From the NCBI GenBank assembly GCA_003551865.1, contig PUNU01000046.1, forward strand, positions 1-6,584: a stretch of 6,584 nt of DNA. The letters run 5' to 3'. Every line of letters starts with the position of its first letter. Positions within the stretch are counted from its first letter, which is position 1. The position numbers and the translations under genes are program-made. Shown in pieces: positions 1-6,443 of the stretch. The notes under the pieces were generated by a model that worked only from the letters and a program-made list of their open reading frames with translations, had not been told where the DNA came from and did no database searches. The DNA is from Syntrophomonadaceae bacterium. GTDB taxonomy: Bacteria; Bacillota_D; Dethiobacteria; DTU022.

Positions 1-1
1 A

Positions 2-1225
2 GTAGAACAAAACGGCAACCTGGTTACCGTGCTGCGGAAGATTCTCAGTGATTTTAATGCTTTGAAACACCAGGAATTGCCCCGTTTTTCCGGGGGAGCC
101 GTTGGTTATATCGGTTATGATTGTATGCGCCTTTTCGAGCACCTGCCCGATCAACCCGGTGATGAACTGGGTCTGCCGGATGCTTATTTGATATTTCCGG
201 AAAGTGTAATTGTTTTTGACCATTATACTTCAAAGTTAAAAATTATCAGCAACGTCAGGCCAGGTTCCGATCCGGACGCCTCATATGACCGGGCACTGGA
301 AAGAATCGAGCTTTTAACGGACTCCATCCGCAATAACCGCTCTAAAGCTGGCAAATCAGGTCAAGCAAACACAACAGGGGAGAATTCACTTGCTGTGAAG
401 AGCAGCTTCGAAAGAACGGAATTCCACACCGGAGTGGAAAAAATCAAGCAGTATATCCAGGCCGGGGATATTCTGCAGGCTGTATTATCGCAAAGGTTTG
501 AAGTGCCGAGTAAAGCAAAACCCTTCGAAGTATACCGCGCGCTGCGTTCGCTAAATCCCTCGCCGTACATGTATTACCTCCATTTTGATGATCTCAGAAT
601 AGCAGGTGCTTCTCCGGAAATGTTGGTTCGCCTGGAAGATGGTTTTGTCGAAAACAGGCCGATTGCCGGAACCAGGCCCCGGGGTGAGACCTCAGAAGAA
701 GATTTTATGTTGGAAAAAGAACTGACTGACGATCCCAAGGAAAGGGCGGAACATGTGATGCTGGTAGATCTGGGACGCAATGATCTGGGCAGGGTGTCAC
801 GGTTCGGCAGCGTAGAAGTGCCCGTTTTCATGAACTGTGAGAGATATTCACATGTTATGCACCTGGTTTCGGAAGTAAGAGGCGAATTGGCCCCAAATAA
901 AGACGCCTTTGACGCCCTGGTGGCTTGCTTTCCGGCCGGGACCGTATCGGGAGCTCCCAAAATCAGGGCAATGGAGATAATCGATGAGCTGGAGCCGATT
1001 AAGCGCGGTCCGTATGCCGGCGCGACAGGTTATTTTTCTTTCGACGGCAATATGGACACCTGTATAACAATCAGGACGATCGTCTTTACAGGGGGCAAAG
1101 CGTATGCCCAGGCCGGGGCCGGCATTGTTGCCGATTCCCTGCCGGAGAGTGAATATGAAGAAACAATCAACAAGGCCAAGGTGCTCATTAAAGCTCTGCA
1201 GGTGGCCGAGGAGGGATTAACTTGA
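2..1225 (+). CDS. trpE: Anthranilate synthase component I (5'-truncated by window edge)
   Basis: This is the large subunit of anthranilate synthase. It converts chorismate to anthranilate using ammonia delivered by TrpG, the first committed step of tryptophan synthesis, in the cytoplasm. The frame is open to the left edge, and the codons before the GTG at 29 already read as TrpE-like protein, so that GTG is not the start. About 407 residues are visible; the family usually has about 490-510. Visible motifs are GGAVGYIGYD (about 86-115), NPSPYMYY (554-577, the region that contacts the feedback inhibitor tryptophan in characterised enzymes), IAGTRPRG (662-685), DPKERAEHVMLVDLGRNDLG (731-790), PAGTVSGAPK (932-961) and the C-terminal QAGAGIVADS block. 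These mark an intact chorismate-binding domain. The N-terminal part with the LLES-type inhibitor motif is outside the window. The TGA stop overlaps the trpG TTG start by 4 bases, so translation is probably coupled. PabB and other chorismate enzymes are less likely given the PSPYMYY motif and the operon. Confidence 0.97.
   Translation, partial: VEQNGNLVTVLRKILSDFNALKHQELPRFSGGAVGYIGYDCMRLFEHLPDQPGDELGLPDAYLIFPESVIVFDHYTSKLKIISNVRPGSDPDASYDRALERIELLTDSIRNNRSKAGKSGQANTTGENSLAVKSSFERTEFHTGVEKIKQYIQAGDILQAVLSQRFEVPSKAKPFEVYRALRSLNPSPYMYYLHFDDLRIAGASPEMLVRLEDGFVENRPIAGTRPRGETSEEDFMLEKELTDDPKERAEHVMLVDLGRNDLGRVSRFGSVEVPVFMNCERYSHVMHLVSEVRGELAPNKDAFDALVACFPAGTVSGAPKIRAMEIIDELEPIKRGPYAGATGYFSFDGNMDTCITIRTIVFTGGKAYAQAGAGIVADSLPESEYEETINKAKVLIKALQVAEEGLT
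1209..1214 (+). promoter_or_regulatory. Ribosome binding site of trpG
   Basis: AGGAGG lies inside the last codons of trpE, 7 bases before the TTG at 1222. It decides the trpG start. The TTG falls exactly where the family N-terminus (ILVIDNYDSFTYN) begins, and the next in-frame ATG is codon 44, inside the conserved domain. Confidence 0.85.
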
Positions 1226-1845
1226 TTTTGGTAATCGATAATTACGACTCTTTTACCTACAACCTGGTTCAGTATCTTGGTGAGCTGGCCGGGTCCGTTA
1301 AACTGGCGGTTTACCGCAATGATGAAATCACGCCTGCCGGAGTGGTCAAAATGGCCCCGGAGCGAATAGTTTTGTCTCCCGGCCCGGGCCATCCGGACGG
1401 TGCCGGAATTTGCCTGGATTTGATCAGCATGCTTCAAGGAACGATCCCCCTGCTGGGGGTCTGTCTGGGGCACCAGGCAATCGGTCGGGCTTACGGAGGA
1501 GAAATCATTTCCGCCGGCCGCTTGATGCACGGAAAGGTGTCGTCAATCGCCCATAACGGGGAAGACCTGTTTAAAGGAATTGAGAACAATTTTTATGCAG
1601 CGCGTTACCATTCCCTGGTGGTTAATCCAGCCAGTCTACCTCGATCGCTGCAGGTGACGGCAACTTCAGAAGACGGTGAGATCATGGGTTTGAAGCATTA
1701 TAAATATCCCGTTTGGGGGATACAGTTTCATCCTGAATCGATTCTCACCAGGGAAGGCAAACAAATTATAGCCAATTTTATTAAAGAAGGAGGGATAAAA
1801 AATGATTATAACGGAAGCTATAGCTGCAGTGGCCGCACAAAATAA
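1222..1845 (+). CDS. trpG: Anthranilate synthase component II, glutamine amidotransferase
   Basis: This is the class I glutamine amidotransferase subunit that hydrolyses glutamine and channels ammonia to TrpE. Its 207 residues carry the family blocks in order: DNYDSFTYN (6-14), SPGPGHPDGAG (52-62), the nucleophile elbow PLLGVCLGHQ with Cys81, YHSLVV (129-134) and GIQFHPESILT with His170 and Glu172, which completes the Cys-His-Glu triad. The TTG start overlaps the trpE stop as TTGA and has a strong upstream AGGAGG. The protein runs about 20 residues past the conserved end (near Phe186) because its stop lies 44 bases inside trpD; that tail is encoded by trpD's ribosome binding site and first codons. 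In some Firmicutes one such subunit also serves p-aminobenzoate synthase (PabA). Dual use is possible here but cannot be decided from this window. It is not fused to trpD. Confidence 0.97.
   Translation: MILVIDNYDSFTYNLVQYLGELAGSVKLAVYRNDEITPAGVVKMAPERIVLSPGPGHPDGAGICLDLISMLQGTIPLLGVCLGHQAIGRAYGGEIISAGRLMHGKVSSIAHNGEDLFKGIENNFYAARYHSLVVNPASLPRSLQVTATSEDGEIMGLKHYKYPVWGIQFHPESILTREGKQIIANFIKEGGIKNDYNGSYSCSGRTK
1787..1794 (+). promoter_or_regulatory. Ribosome binding site of trpD inside trpG
   Basis: AAGGAGGG lies 7 bases before the ATG at 1802, a near-perfect match to the anti-Shine-Dalgarno sequence. It supports 1802 as the trpD start even though this puts the start 44 bases before the trpG stop. 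The same bases encode the Lys-Glu-Gly-Gly near the end of TrpG. Confidence 0.88.
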
Positions 1846-2860
1846 TCTTGAAGAAGAAGACGCCTGCCGGGTTATGGAAGAGATCATGACCGGAGAAGCA
1901 ACTGACGCGCAAATTGCCGGTTTGATCACGGCTTTGCGCATGAAAGGAGAGTATGAAGCTGAAATAGCCGGTTTTGCAAGGGCAATGCGTTCCGGGGCGG
2001 CAAAGGCGCCGGTGGGGTCAGAAGGCCTGGTTGACACTTGCGGAACCGGGGGCGACAGGGCGGGCACGTTTAACATATCAACCACCGCCGCTTTTGTTGT
2101 GGCGGCCTGCGGAGTGCCGGTTGCCAAGCATGGCAATCGCTCCATCTCAAGCAAGTGCGGCAGTGCCGATGTGCTGGAAGCCCTGGGGGCAAGACTGGGC
2201 CTTGGCCCGGAAGCTGCCGCCGCAGCCATTGATGAAACGGGGATCGGTTTTCTGTTTGCGCCCGTGTTTCATGCCGCCATGAAACATGCGGTAAAAGCCC
2301 GCAAAGAGATCGGGATCAGAACAATTTTTAACATGCTTGGACCCCTGGCCAATCCGGCCGCAGCAGAATATCAGCTGATGGGGGTTTACGATCCCGAATT
2401 GACGGAAGTTCTGGGCCGGGTGCTGAGGCGCCTGGGCATAAAAGCGGCTTTGGTGGTGAGCGGGGCGGGTGGCCTGGACGAAATATCGACAATGGGAGCA
2501 ACCACGGTAACCGAGCTAAAAAATAATGACGTAAGTACTTACCAAATCACCCCGGATATGTTTGGCCTGCCCGAAAGCACAATCGAAACATTGCGGGGCG
2601 GGGACAGCTCCAAGAATGCAGAGATAACCAGGCGTATCCTGGAAGGGGAGCCGGGACCCAGGCAGGATATAGTGGTTCTTAATGCGGCTGCTGCGCTTTA
2701 TGTCGCCGGAAAAGTGAAAAGCATCGCATGCGGGATCGAACCGGCCCAAAAAGCTCTTCGTTCGGGAGATGCACTGCGCAAGCTGCGGGATTTTGTGCAG
2801 TACACCAATAAAGCTGCCGGAAAGGAGACGGCGAAAAGTTTGCCCTCATTCGCCCCATGA
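1802..2860 (+). CDS. trpD: Anthranilate phosphoribosyltransferase
   Basis: It transfers phosphoribose from PRPP to anthranilate, giving N-(5'-phosphoribosyl)anthranilate and pyrophosphate, the second step of the pathway. The 352 residues are close to the usual length of about 340. An N-terminal helical domain (about 1-70) precedes the nucleoside-phosphorylase-type domain. Key blocks are DTCGTGGD (78-85, PRPP/pyrophosphate loop), NISTTAA (91-97), KHGNRSISSKCGSADVLEALG (starting at Lys109; anthranilate and PRPP binding) and the metal-binding GLDEIS motif further on. The stretch FAPVFHAAMKHAVKARKEIG keeps the conserved Arg but has HAAMKHAVKA where I recall HPAMKHVAPV as common, a mild divergence. 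The ATG at 1802 is chosen for its excellent ribosome binding site. The TGA at 2858-2860 is one base before the trpC ATG. It is a stand-alone enzyme, unlike the trpGD fusion of enterobacteria. Confidence 0.97.
   Translation: MIITEAIAAVAAQNNLEEEDACRVMEEIMTGEATDAQIAGLITALRMKGEYEAEIAGFARAMRSGAAKAPVGSEGLVDTCGTGGDRAGTFNISTTAAFVVAACGVPVAKHGNRSISSKCGSADVLEALGARLGLGPEAAAAAIDETGIGFLFAPVFHAAMKHAVKARKEIGIRTIFNMLGPLANPAAAEYQLMGVYDPELTEVLGRVLRRLGIKAALVVSGAGGLDEISTMGATTVTELKNNDVSTYQITPDMFGLPESTIETLRGGDSSKNAEITRRILEGEPGPRQDIVVLNAAAALYVAGKVKSIACGIEPAQKALRSGDALRKLRDFVQYTNKAAGKETAKSLPSFAP
2830..2844 (+). other. Small stem-loop between a distant Shine-Dalgarno-like site and the trpC start
   Basis: GGCGAA (2830-2835) can pair with TTTGCC (2839-2844) around an AAG loop: six pairs, one of them G-U. 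It sits at the end of trpD, just after AAAGGAGA (2821-2828) and before the trpC ATG at 2862. No Shine-Dalgarno sequence lies at normal distance from that ATG. Folding would shorten the AAGGAG-to-ATG spacing from 34 to about 19 bases. The pairing is seen in the sequence; any role in trpC initiation is inference. Confidence 0.35.
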
Positions 2861-2861
2861 A

Positions 2862-3641
2862 ATGCTACTGGATCAAATTGTAGAGCATAAAAAAGCAGAA
2901 GTGGAAAAAATAAAAAAAGCAAGGCCCCTGAATGAAATGGTGGACAAGATTGCTGAAGCCGAACCGGTAAAAGCATTCCGGCTGAACTTAGGCAGCGACG
3001 GCGAGGTTTCAATAATTGCCGAAATCAAGCGCGCTTCACCGGTGAAGGGTCTGCTCCGCGCCGACTTCAATCCCCGGGAACTGGCGGAGGCTTACCGCAA
3101 AGGCGGAGCCAAAGCGATATCAGTTGTTACGGAGCGAGATTTTTTCCAGGGCAGCAGCAATTATATTGCTGTTGCCAAGCAGGTCACCACTCTGCCGGTA
3201 TTACGGAAAGATTTTATTGTATCCGATTACCAGGTTTATGAATCAAGAGTGCTCGGGGCCGACGCCATTTTGCTAATAGCAGCGATTTTGAAAGACGAGG
3301 ATTTGAACCGCCTGGTAACCCTGGCCGGCACCCTGGGTATGGAAGCTCTGATCGAAGTGCACGACCGAACAGAGCTGAGACGCGCTTTAAAGGCTGAAGC
3401 AGGATTAATTGGCATCAATAACCGTAATCTTAAAACTTTCCAGGTTGACCTTGCCACCACCCTGGATTTGGCTGCCGCTATTTCACCTGGAGTATTTGTG
3501 ATCAGTGAAAGCGGCATTGCCACCCGCGAAGATATTATAAGGCTAAAACGGGCCGGTGTTAAAGCGGCCTTGATTGGGGAAACCCTGGTGCGGGCGGACG
3601 ATCCCTGCCGCAAAATGAAAGAGCTGCTGGGAAAAGAATAA
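2862..3641 (+). CDS. trpC: Indole-3-glycerol phosphate synthase
   Basis: It closes the indole ring, converting carboxyphenylamino-deoxyribulose phosphate to indole-3-glycerol phosphate with loss of CO2 and water. The 259 residues form a complete single-domain (beta/alpha)8 barrel of usual length. Catalytic positions by homology are Glu54 and Lys56 (IIAEIKRASP), Lys116 (VLRKDF, general acid), Glu165 (IEVH, general base), Asn186 and Arg188 (GINNRNL), and Glu216-Ser217 (ISESGI). The phosphate site ends with GETLVR. Val61 occupies the position that is Ser in the common SPSKG motif. The frame extends upstream to an ATG at 2769, but those 31 extra residues overlap trpD and look unlike the family, while MLLDQIVEHKKAEV from 2862 is a typical start. 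The ATG lacks a nearby ribosome binding site and lies one base after the trpD stop, so initiation by coupling is likely. It is not fused to trpF, unlike in E. coli. Confidence 0.96.
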   Translation: MLLDQIVEHKKAEVEKIKKARPLNEMVDKIAEAEPVKAFRLNLGSDGEVSIIAEIKRASPVKGLLRADFNPRELAEAYRKGGAKAISVVTERDFFQGSSNYIAVAKQVTTLPVLRKDFIVSDYQVYESRVLGADAILLIAAILKDEDLNRLVTLAGTLGMEALIEVHDRTELRRALKAEAGLIGINNRNLKTFQVDLATTLDLAAAISPGVFVISESGIATREDIIRLKRAGVKAALIGETLVRADDPCRKMKELLGKE

Positions 3642-3643
3642 GG

Positions 3644-3652
3644 AAGGAGAGG
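3644..3652 (+). promoter_or_regulatory. Ribosome binding site of trpF
   Basis: AAGGAGAGG lies in the 21-base gap after the trpC stop, with 10 bases between its end and the GTG at 3663. The spacing is slightly long. It supports GTG initiation, since no other in-frame start exists between the trpC stop and the conserved KICGI block. Confidence 0.75.
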
Positions 3653-3662
3653 TTGGGCCGCC

Positions 3663-4301
3663 GTGTGGATTAAAATTTGCGGAATACGCACAATTCAAGA
3701 TGCCCTAACCTGTGCGGCAGCCGGGGCTGATGCGATTGGATTTGTTTTTGCTGCCGGCAAAAGGCAAATTACCATGGAGAAAGCGGCAGCAATAGCTGCG
3801 GCGCTGCCCCCCGGCCTGGAAAAGGTTGGCGTTTTTGTGGACAGGCCGCTGCGGGAAGTCAAAGCAATAGAAAGCGAGCTTGGATTGGAACTGCTGCAGT
3901 TCCACGGTGAAGAAAGCCCGGCCTACTGCAATAATTTTCCGGGTAAAGCCGTAAAATCTTTTAGAATCAGAGCGGCCGAGGATTTAGGCGCTGTAAAAGC
4001 GTACCGGGACACAGTCAAGGCCTGCCTGCTGGACGCATATTGCCCCGGCCGCCCCGGCGGCAGCGGTACGAGGTGGGATTGGCATTTGGTTCATTCAGAA
4101 CAGGCCGGACATCTGGAAGGGATTCCCTTAATTGTTGCCGGAGGCTTAAATACTGAAAATGTGCTCACAGCCCTGGAAACAGTGAGGCCCTTTGGAGTAG
4201 ATGCAAGCTCGGGGGTTGAAACCAACGGGCACAAAGACCGGGATTTAATTAATAACTTTATTAAAACGGTTCGGAGGTGGCAAAATGAACAGCTTGCCTG
4301 A
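3663..4301 (+). CDS. trpF: Phosphoribosylanthranilate isomerase
   Basis: It catalyses the Amadori rearrangement of phosphoribosylanthranilate to carboxyphenylamino-deoxyribulose phosphate, between the TrpD and TrpC steps. The 212 residues are of normal length for the stand-alone (beta/alpha)8 enzyme. Cys6 in KICGI matches the catalytic base and Asp124 in CLLDA the catalytic acid. Other family marks are GFVF followed by Arg34, QFHGEE (79-84), GGSGTRWDW (132-140), VAGGL (158-162) and [15 protein letters not shown] (178-192), which forms the phosphate-binding end. The GTG start places the first strand (WIKICGI) exactly at the N-terminus, as in the family. The gene runs 17 bases into trpB, so the last TrpF codons overlap the first TrpB codons in another frame. 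I see nothing missing. Confidence 0.96.
   Translation: MWIKICGIRTIQDALTCAAAGADAIGFVFAAGKRQITMEKAAAIAAALPPGLEKVGVFVDRPLREVKAIESELGLELLQFHGEESPAYCNNFPGKAVKSFRIRAAEDLGAVKAYRDTVKACLLDAYCPGRPGGSGTRWDWHLVHSEQAGHLEGIPLIVAGGLNTENVLTALETVRPFGVDASSGVETNGHKDRDLINNFIKTVRRWQNEQLA
4273..4279 (+). promoter_or_regulatory. Ribosome binding site of trpB inside trpF
   Basis: GGAGGTG lies 5 bases before the ATG at 4285, within the last trpF codons. It fixes the trpB start upstream of the trpF stop and supports the 17-base gene overlap. Confidence 0.85.
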
Positions 4302-5481
4302 CAGCAAAGGATACTTTGGAGCATATGGAGGGCGTTTTGTGCCGGAAACCCTAATGACCGCTCTTTTGCAATTGGAAGCTGGTTATGAAGCCTGCAGAAA
4401 AGACCCCGCTTTTTTTCAGGAGTTACAGTATTACCTGAAGCACTACTGCGGGCGGCCGACTCCCCTATATTATGCCGGCCGCCTCAGTTCCAGGCTGGGT
4501 GGGGTGAAAATATACTTAAAAAGGGAGGACCTAAATCATACCGGTGCGCATAAAATTAACAATACCCTGGGCCAGGTTCTGGTCGCCAAGAGAATGGGTA
4601 AAAGTAGAATTATCGCCGAAACCGGCGCCGGTCAGCACGGGGTGGCCACGGCCAGCGTGGCTACCATGTTCGGTCTGGGATGTGAAATATACATGGGCGA
4701 GGAGGATATGCGGCGCCAGGAACTAAATGTTTTTCGGATGAACCTGCTTGGAGCCCGGGTTATTCCCGTTACATCCGGCAGCAAAACCTTGAAAGATGCC
4801 ACCAATGAAGCCTTAAGGGATTGGGTATCCAATGTAGAAAACACTCATTACATAATCGGTTCCGTGGTCGGCCCTCATCCCTATCCGGCCATGGTGCGAG
4901 ATTTTCAGTCGGTTATCGGCAGGGAAACGCGGGAACAAATAATGCAGAGCGAGGAGAAACTTCCCGATTGCCTGGTGGCCTGTGTCGGCGGGGGAAGCAA
5001 TGCCGCCGGCTTCTTTTATCCTTTCATCGAAAATGAAACTGTTAAGCTTATCGGTGTGGAGGCGGGGGGAGAAGGGCTTACCAGCGCGCGACATGCCGCC
5101 AGCCTGAGCGGCGGCTGTCCGGGGGTCCTGCACGGCAATCTTAGTTACCTGCTGCAGGACGCGAACGGTCAGGTTCAAACGGCCCACTCTATCTCCGCCG
5201 GCCTGGATTACCCCGGAGTCGGGCCGGAACATGCCTACCTTAAAGATTCCAAAAGAGCGGTCTATGAAGCGGTTACCGATGCGGAAGCATTGAAAGCTTT
5301 TAGCCTGCTTGCCGAGTGCGAGGGGATCATACCGGCCCTGGAAAGCGCGCACGCCCTGGCCTACCTGGAAAAACTGGTTCCGACTATGTCCAAAGGACAA
5401 ACGGTGGCGGTTTGCCTCTCCGGGCGAGGGGACAAGGATGTAGCGGTAACCTCAAAAGCGCTTGAGGGGGTGAAAACATGA
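4285..5481 (+). CDS. trpB: Tryptophan synthase beta subunit
   Basis: This is the pyridoxal-phosphate enzyme that condenses indole, channelled from TrpA, with serine to give tryptophan; it works as the alpha2-beta2 complex. The 398 residues are full length. [15 protein letters not shown] (9-23) is the classic TrpB N-terminus. The PLP lysine is Lys90 in [16 protein letters not shown], the catalytic glutamate is Glu112 in AETGAGQHG, the PLP phosphate loop is GGGSNA (235-240), and SGRGDKD (379-385) contacts the cofactor ring. These positions sit about three residues beyond the Salmonella numbering (Lys87, Glu109, Ser235). It is the TrpB1 type that pairs with TrpA, not the longer stand-alone TrpB2, judging by its sequence and its place directly before trpA. 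Its TGA overlaps the trpA ATG as ATGA. Confidence 0.98.
   Translation: MNSLPDSKGYFGAYGGRFVPETLMTALLQLEAGYEACRKDPAFFQELQYYLKHYCGRPTPLYYAGRLSSRLGGVKIYLKREDLNHTGAHKINNTLGQVLVAKRMGKSRIIAETGAGQHGVATASVATMFGLGCEIYMGEEDMRRQELNVFRMNLLGARVIPVTSGSKTLKDATNEALRDWVSNVENTHYIIGSVVGPHPYPAMVRDFQSVIGRETREQIMQSEEKLPDCLVACVGGGSNAAGFFYPFIENETVKLIGVEAGGEGLTSARHAASLSGGCPGVLHGNLSYLLQDANGQVQTAHSISAGLDYPGVGPEHAYLKDSKRAVYEAVTDAEALKAFSLLAECEGIIPALESAHALAYLEKLVPTMSKGQTVAVCLSGRGDKDVAVTSKALEGVKT
5464..5473 (+). promoter_or_regulatory. Ribosome binding site of trpA inside trpB
   Basis: GAGGGGGTGA matches the GGAGGTGA consensus except at one base and ends 4 bases before the ATG at 5478. Together with the ATGA overlap it suggests coupled synthesis of the two tryptophan synthase subunits in equal amounts. 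Confidence 0.65.
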
Positions 5482-6263
5482 ACCGCATCGATAACTGCTT
5501 TGAAACCTTGAGAGCCGACGGTCGCAAGGGCCTGATTGCCTATCTCACCGCCGGCGATCCGGACCTGGAAACCACTGAAGCACTGGTCCGGGACTTGGCC
5601 CGCAGGGGTGCGGCCATGGTTGAACTGGGGGTGCCTTTTTCCGATCCGGTGGCCGACGGCCCGGTCATCCAGGCTGCCTCTGTTCGCGCTTTACAGCAGG
5701 GGGTAACCCTCGACGATGTTCTCGATCTGGTTGGCAGGCTCAGGTCAACGCTTGATATCCCGCTTCTAATTATGACCTACTATAACCCTGTTTTTGCTTA
5801 CGGAAGACGGAGGTTTGTAGAAACGGCTTATAAAAAGGGATTAGACGGGGTAATAATTCCCGATTTACCTCTGGAAGAAAGCAACGAACTAAGCACAGAC
5901 CTGCAGCAAGCGGGCATTCACTTTATCCACCTCCTGGCCCCGACCAGCTCTGAAGAGCGGATTGCTACTACCGCCGGGCGGGCAAAAGGCTTCATATACT
6001 GTGTTTCGGTAACCGGGGTAACCGGGGCCCGAGACAGTATCCCCGCCTCCGGGCGGAAACTGTTAAACCGGGTTCGAAAAATGACCGATTTGCCCCTGGC
6101 CCTCGGCTTCGGCATATCCAGGCCGGAACAGATCGCCGCATTGGGCGGAGACGGAGACGCTGTAATAATTGGCAGCGCCATTGTCAGGCTGGTGGAAGAA
6201 GGAGGCTCTCGGGCCGATATTACAGCAAGGGTTGGGACATTTTTGGACCAGTTTTTTAACTGA
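5478..6263 (+). CDS. trpA: Tryptophan synthase alpha subunit
   Basis: It cleaves indole-3-glycerol phosphate to indole and glyceraldehyde-3-phosphate and passes indole through the tunnel to TrpB. The 261 residues are close to the usual 255-270 of the (beta/alpha)8 barrel. Catalytic Glu49 ([10 protein letters not shown]) and Asp60 (ADGP) fall at the same numbers as in Salmonella. Further family blocks are LTAGDPD (23-29), MTYYNPVF (99-106), PDLP (128-131, loop 2), [13 protein letters not shown] (174-186, loop 6), GFGIS (210-214) and IGSAIV (231-236), the last two being phosphate-binding. The two VTG units of loop 6 are encoded by a perfect 9-base tandem repeat (6009-6026). Start at ATG 5478 is fixed by the ribosome binding site and the 4-base overlap with trpB. 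It is the last gene of the operon, and no strong terminator follows. Confidence 0.98.
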   Translation: MNRIDNCFETLRADGRKGLIAYLTAGDPDLETTEALVRDLARRGAAMVELGVPFSDPVADGPVIQAASVRALQQGVTLDDVLDLVGRLRSTLDIPLLIMTYYNPVFAYGRRRFVETAYKKGLDGVIIPDLPLEESNELSTDLQQAGIHFIHLLAPTSSEERIATTAGRAKGFIYCVSVTGVTGARDSIPASGRKLLNRVRKMTDLPLALGFGISRPEQIAALGGDGDAVIIGSAIVRLVEEGGSRADITARVGTFLDQFFN

Positions 6264-6372
6264 TCAAGCTCTTTTTCTTCCGGCACAATTCCTTAGGTGG
6301 GAATCTCATCAACCGGCGGGACTAAGGCCGAGGCCATGGCAAACATAAAAAATGGCGGCGGCCACAAAAGCG

Positions 6373-6394
6373 GTCGTTCCTTTTAGGGGACGAC
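6373..6394 (+). other. Hairpin of eight pairs in the trpA-5S spacer
   Basis: GTCGTTCC (6373-6380) pairs with GGGACGAC (6387-6394), one pair being G-U, around a 6-base loop TTTTAG. No T-run follows (TTCCAACC comes next), so it does not look like an intrinsic terminator on this strand. On the opposite strand only four T residues follow, after two intervening bases. It could be an RNA processing site or a stable spacer stem; the function is unknown. Confidence 0.5.
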
Positions 6395-6400
6395 TTCCAA

Positions 6401-6420
6401 CCGGGCAAAATAGTACCCGG
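6401..6420 (+). other. GC-rich hairpin just upstream of 5S rRNA
   Basis: CCGGG (6401-6405) pairs with CCCGG (6416-6420) around a 10-base A-rich loop. It begins 6 bases after the preceding hairpin and lies about 24 bases before the 5S gene. A role in 5S precursor processing is possible but not shown. Confidence 0.45.
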
Positions 6421-6443
6421 CCCGGCACTCAACCGGCAATGCA

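Larger units (their letters stand above)
6264..6443 (+). other. Gene-free structured spacer between trpA and 5S rRNA
   Basis: About 180 bases carry no convincing gene. The sequence holds several short inverted repeats: GCCAT 6333-6337 with ATGGC 6352-6356, and two clearer hairpins listed separately. CAACCGG occurs three times (6310-6316, 6398-6404, 6430-6436); two copies extend to TCAACCGGC. I see no good -35/-10 pair, no tRNA and no classic hairpin-plus-T-run terminator. The only T-rich stretch (6272-6276) follows a 5-pair AT-rich hairpin (6249-6262) at the trpA stop by 9 bases, which is weak. A 16-codon ATG frame (6336-6386) lacks a well-placed ribosome binding site. Confidence 0.6.

Noticed and set aside
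29..31. GTG at 29 as the trpE start
   Set aside because: The frame is open upstream to the window edge and already encodes TrpE-like residues. The visible protein lacks the N-terminal part of the family, so the true start is outside.
2769..2861. N-terminal extension of TrpC from the ATG at 2769
   Set aside because: It would overlap trpD by 92 bases, encodes a Cys/Arg-rich stretch unlike any TrpC, and has no supporting ribosome binding site. The family N-terminus begins at 2862.
6009..6026. Perfect 9-base tandem repeat (GTAACCGGG twice)
   Set aside because: It encodes the conserved VTGVTG of TrpA loop 6 with identical codons; protein conservation explains it.
6064..6078. T-loop-like GGGTTCGAA suggesting a tRNA
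   Set aside because: It lies inside trpA codons, and no acceptor or anticodon stem can be formed around it.
5918..6286. Minus-strand frame of 122 codons beginning with a GTG at 6286
   Set aside because: It lies almost wholly antisense to trpA, its sequence resembles no family I know, and it is explained as a shadow of trpA codon use.
6344..6349. CATAAA as a -10 promoter box for 5S
   Set aside because: No TTGACA-like -35 at suitable spacing, and it lies about 95 bases before the 5S start.
6333..6375. Cyclic-di-GMP-I (GEMM) riboswitch suggested by GGCAAAC and CACAAAAGC
   Set aside because: The order and spacing of the conserved blocks do not fit: no GACGCAAAG, no receptor GGTAGC element, and no downstream protein-coding gene to control.
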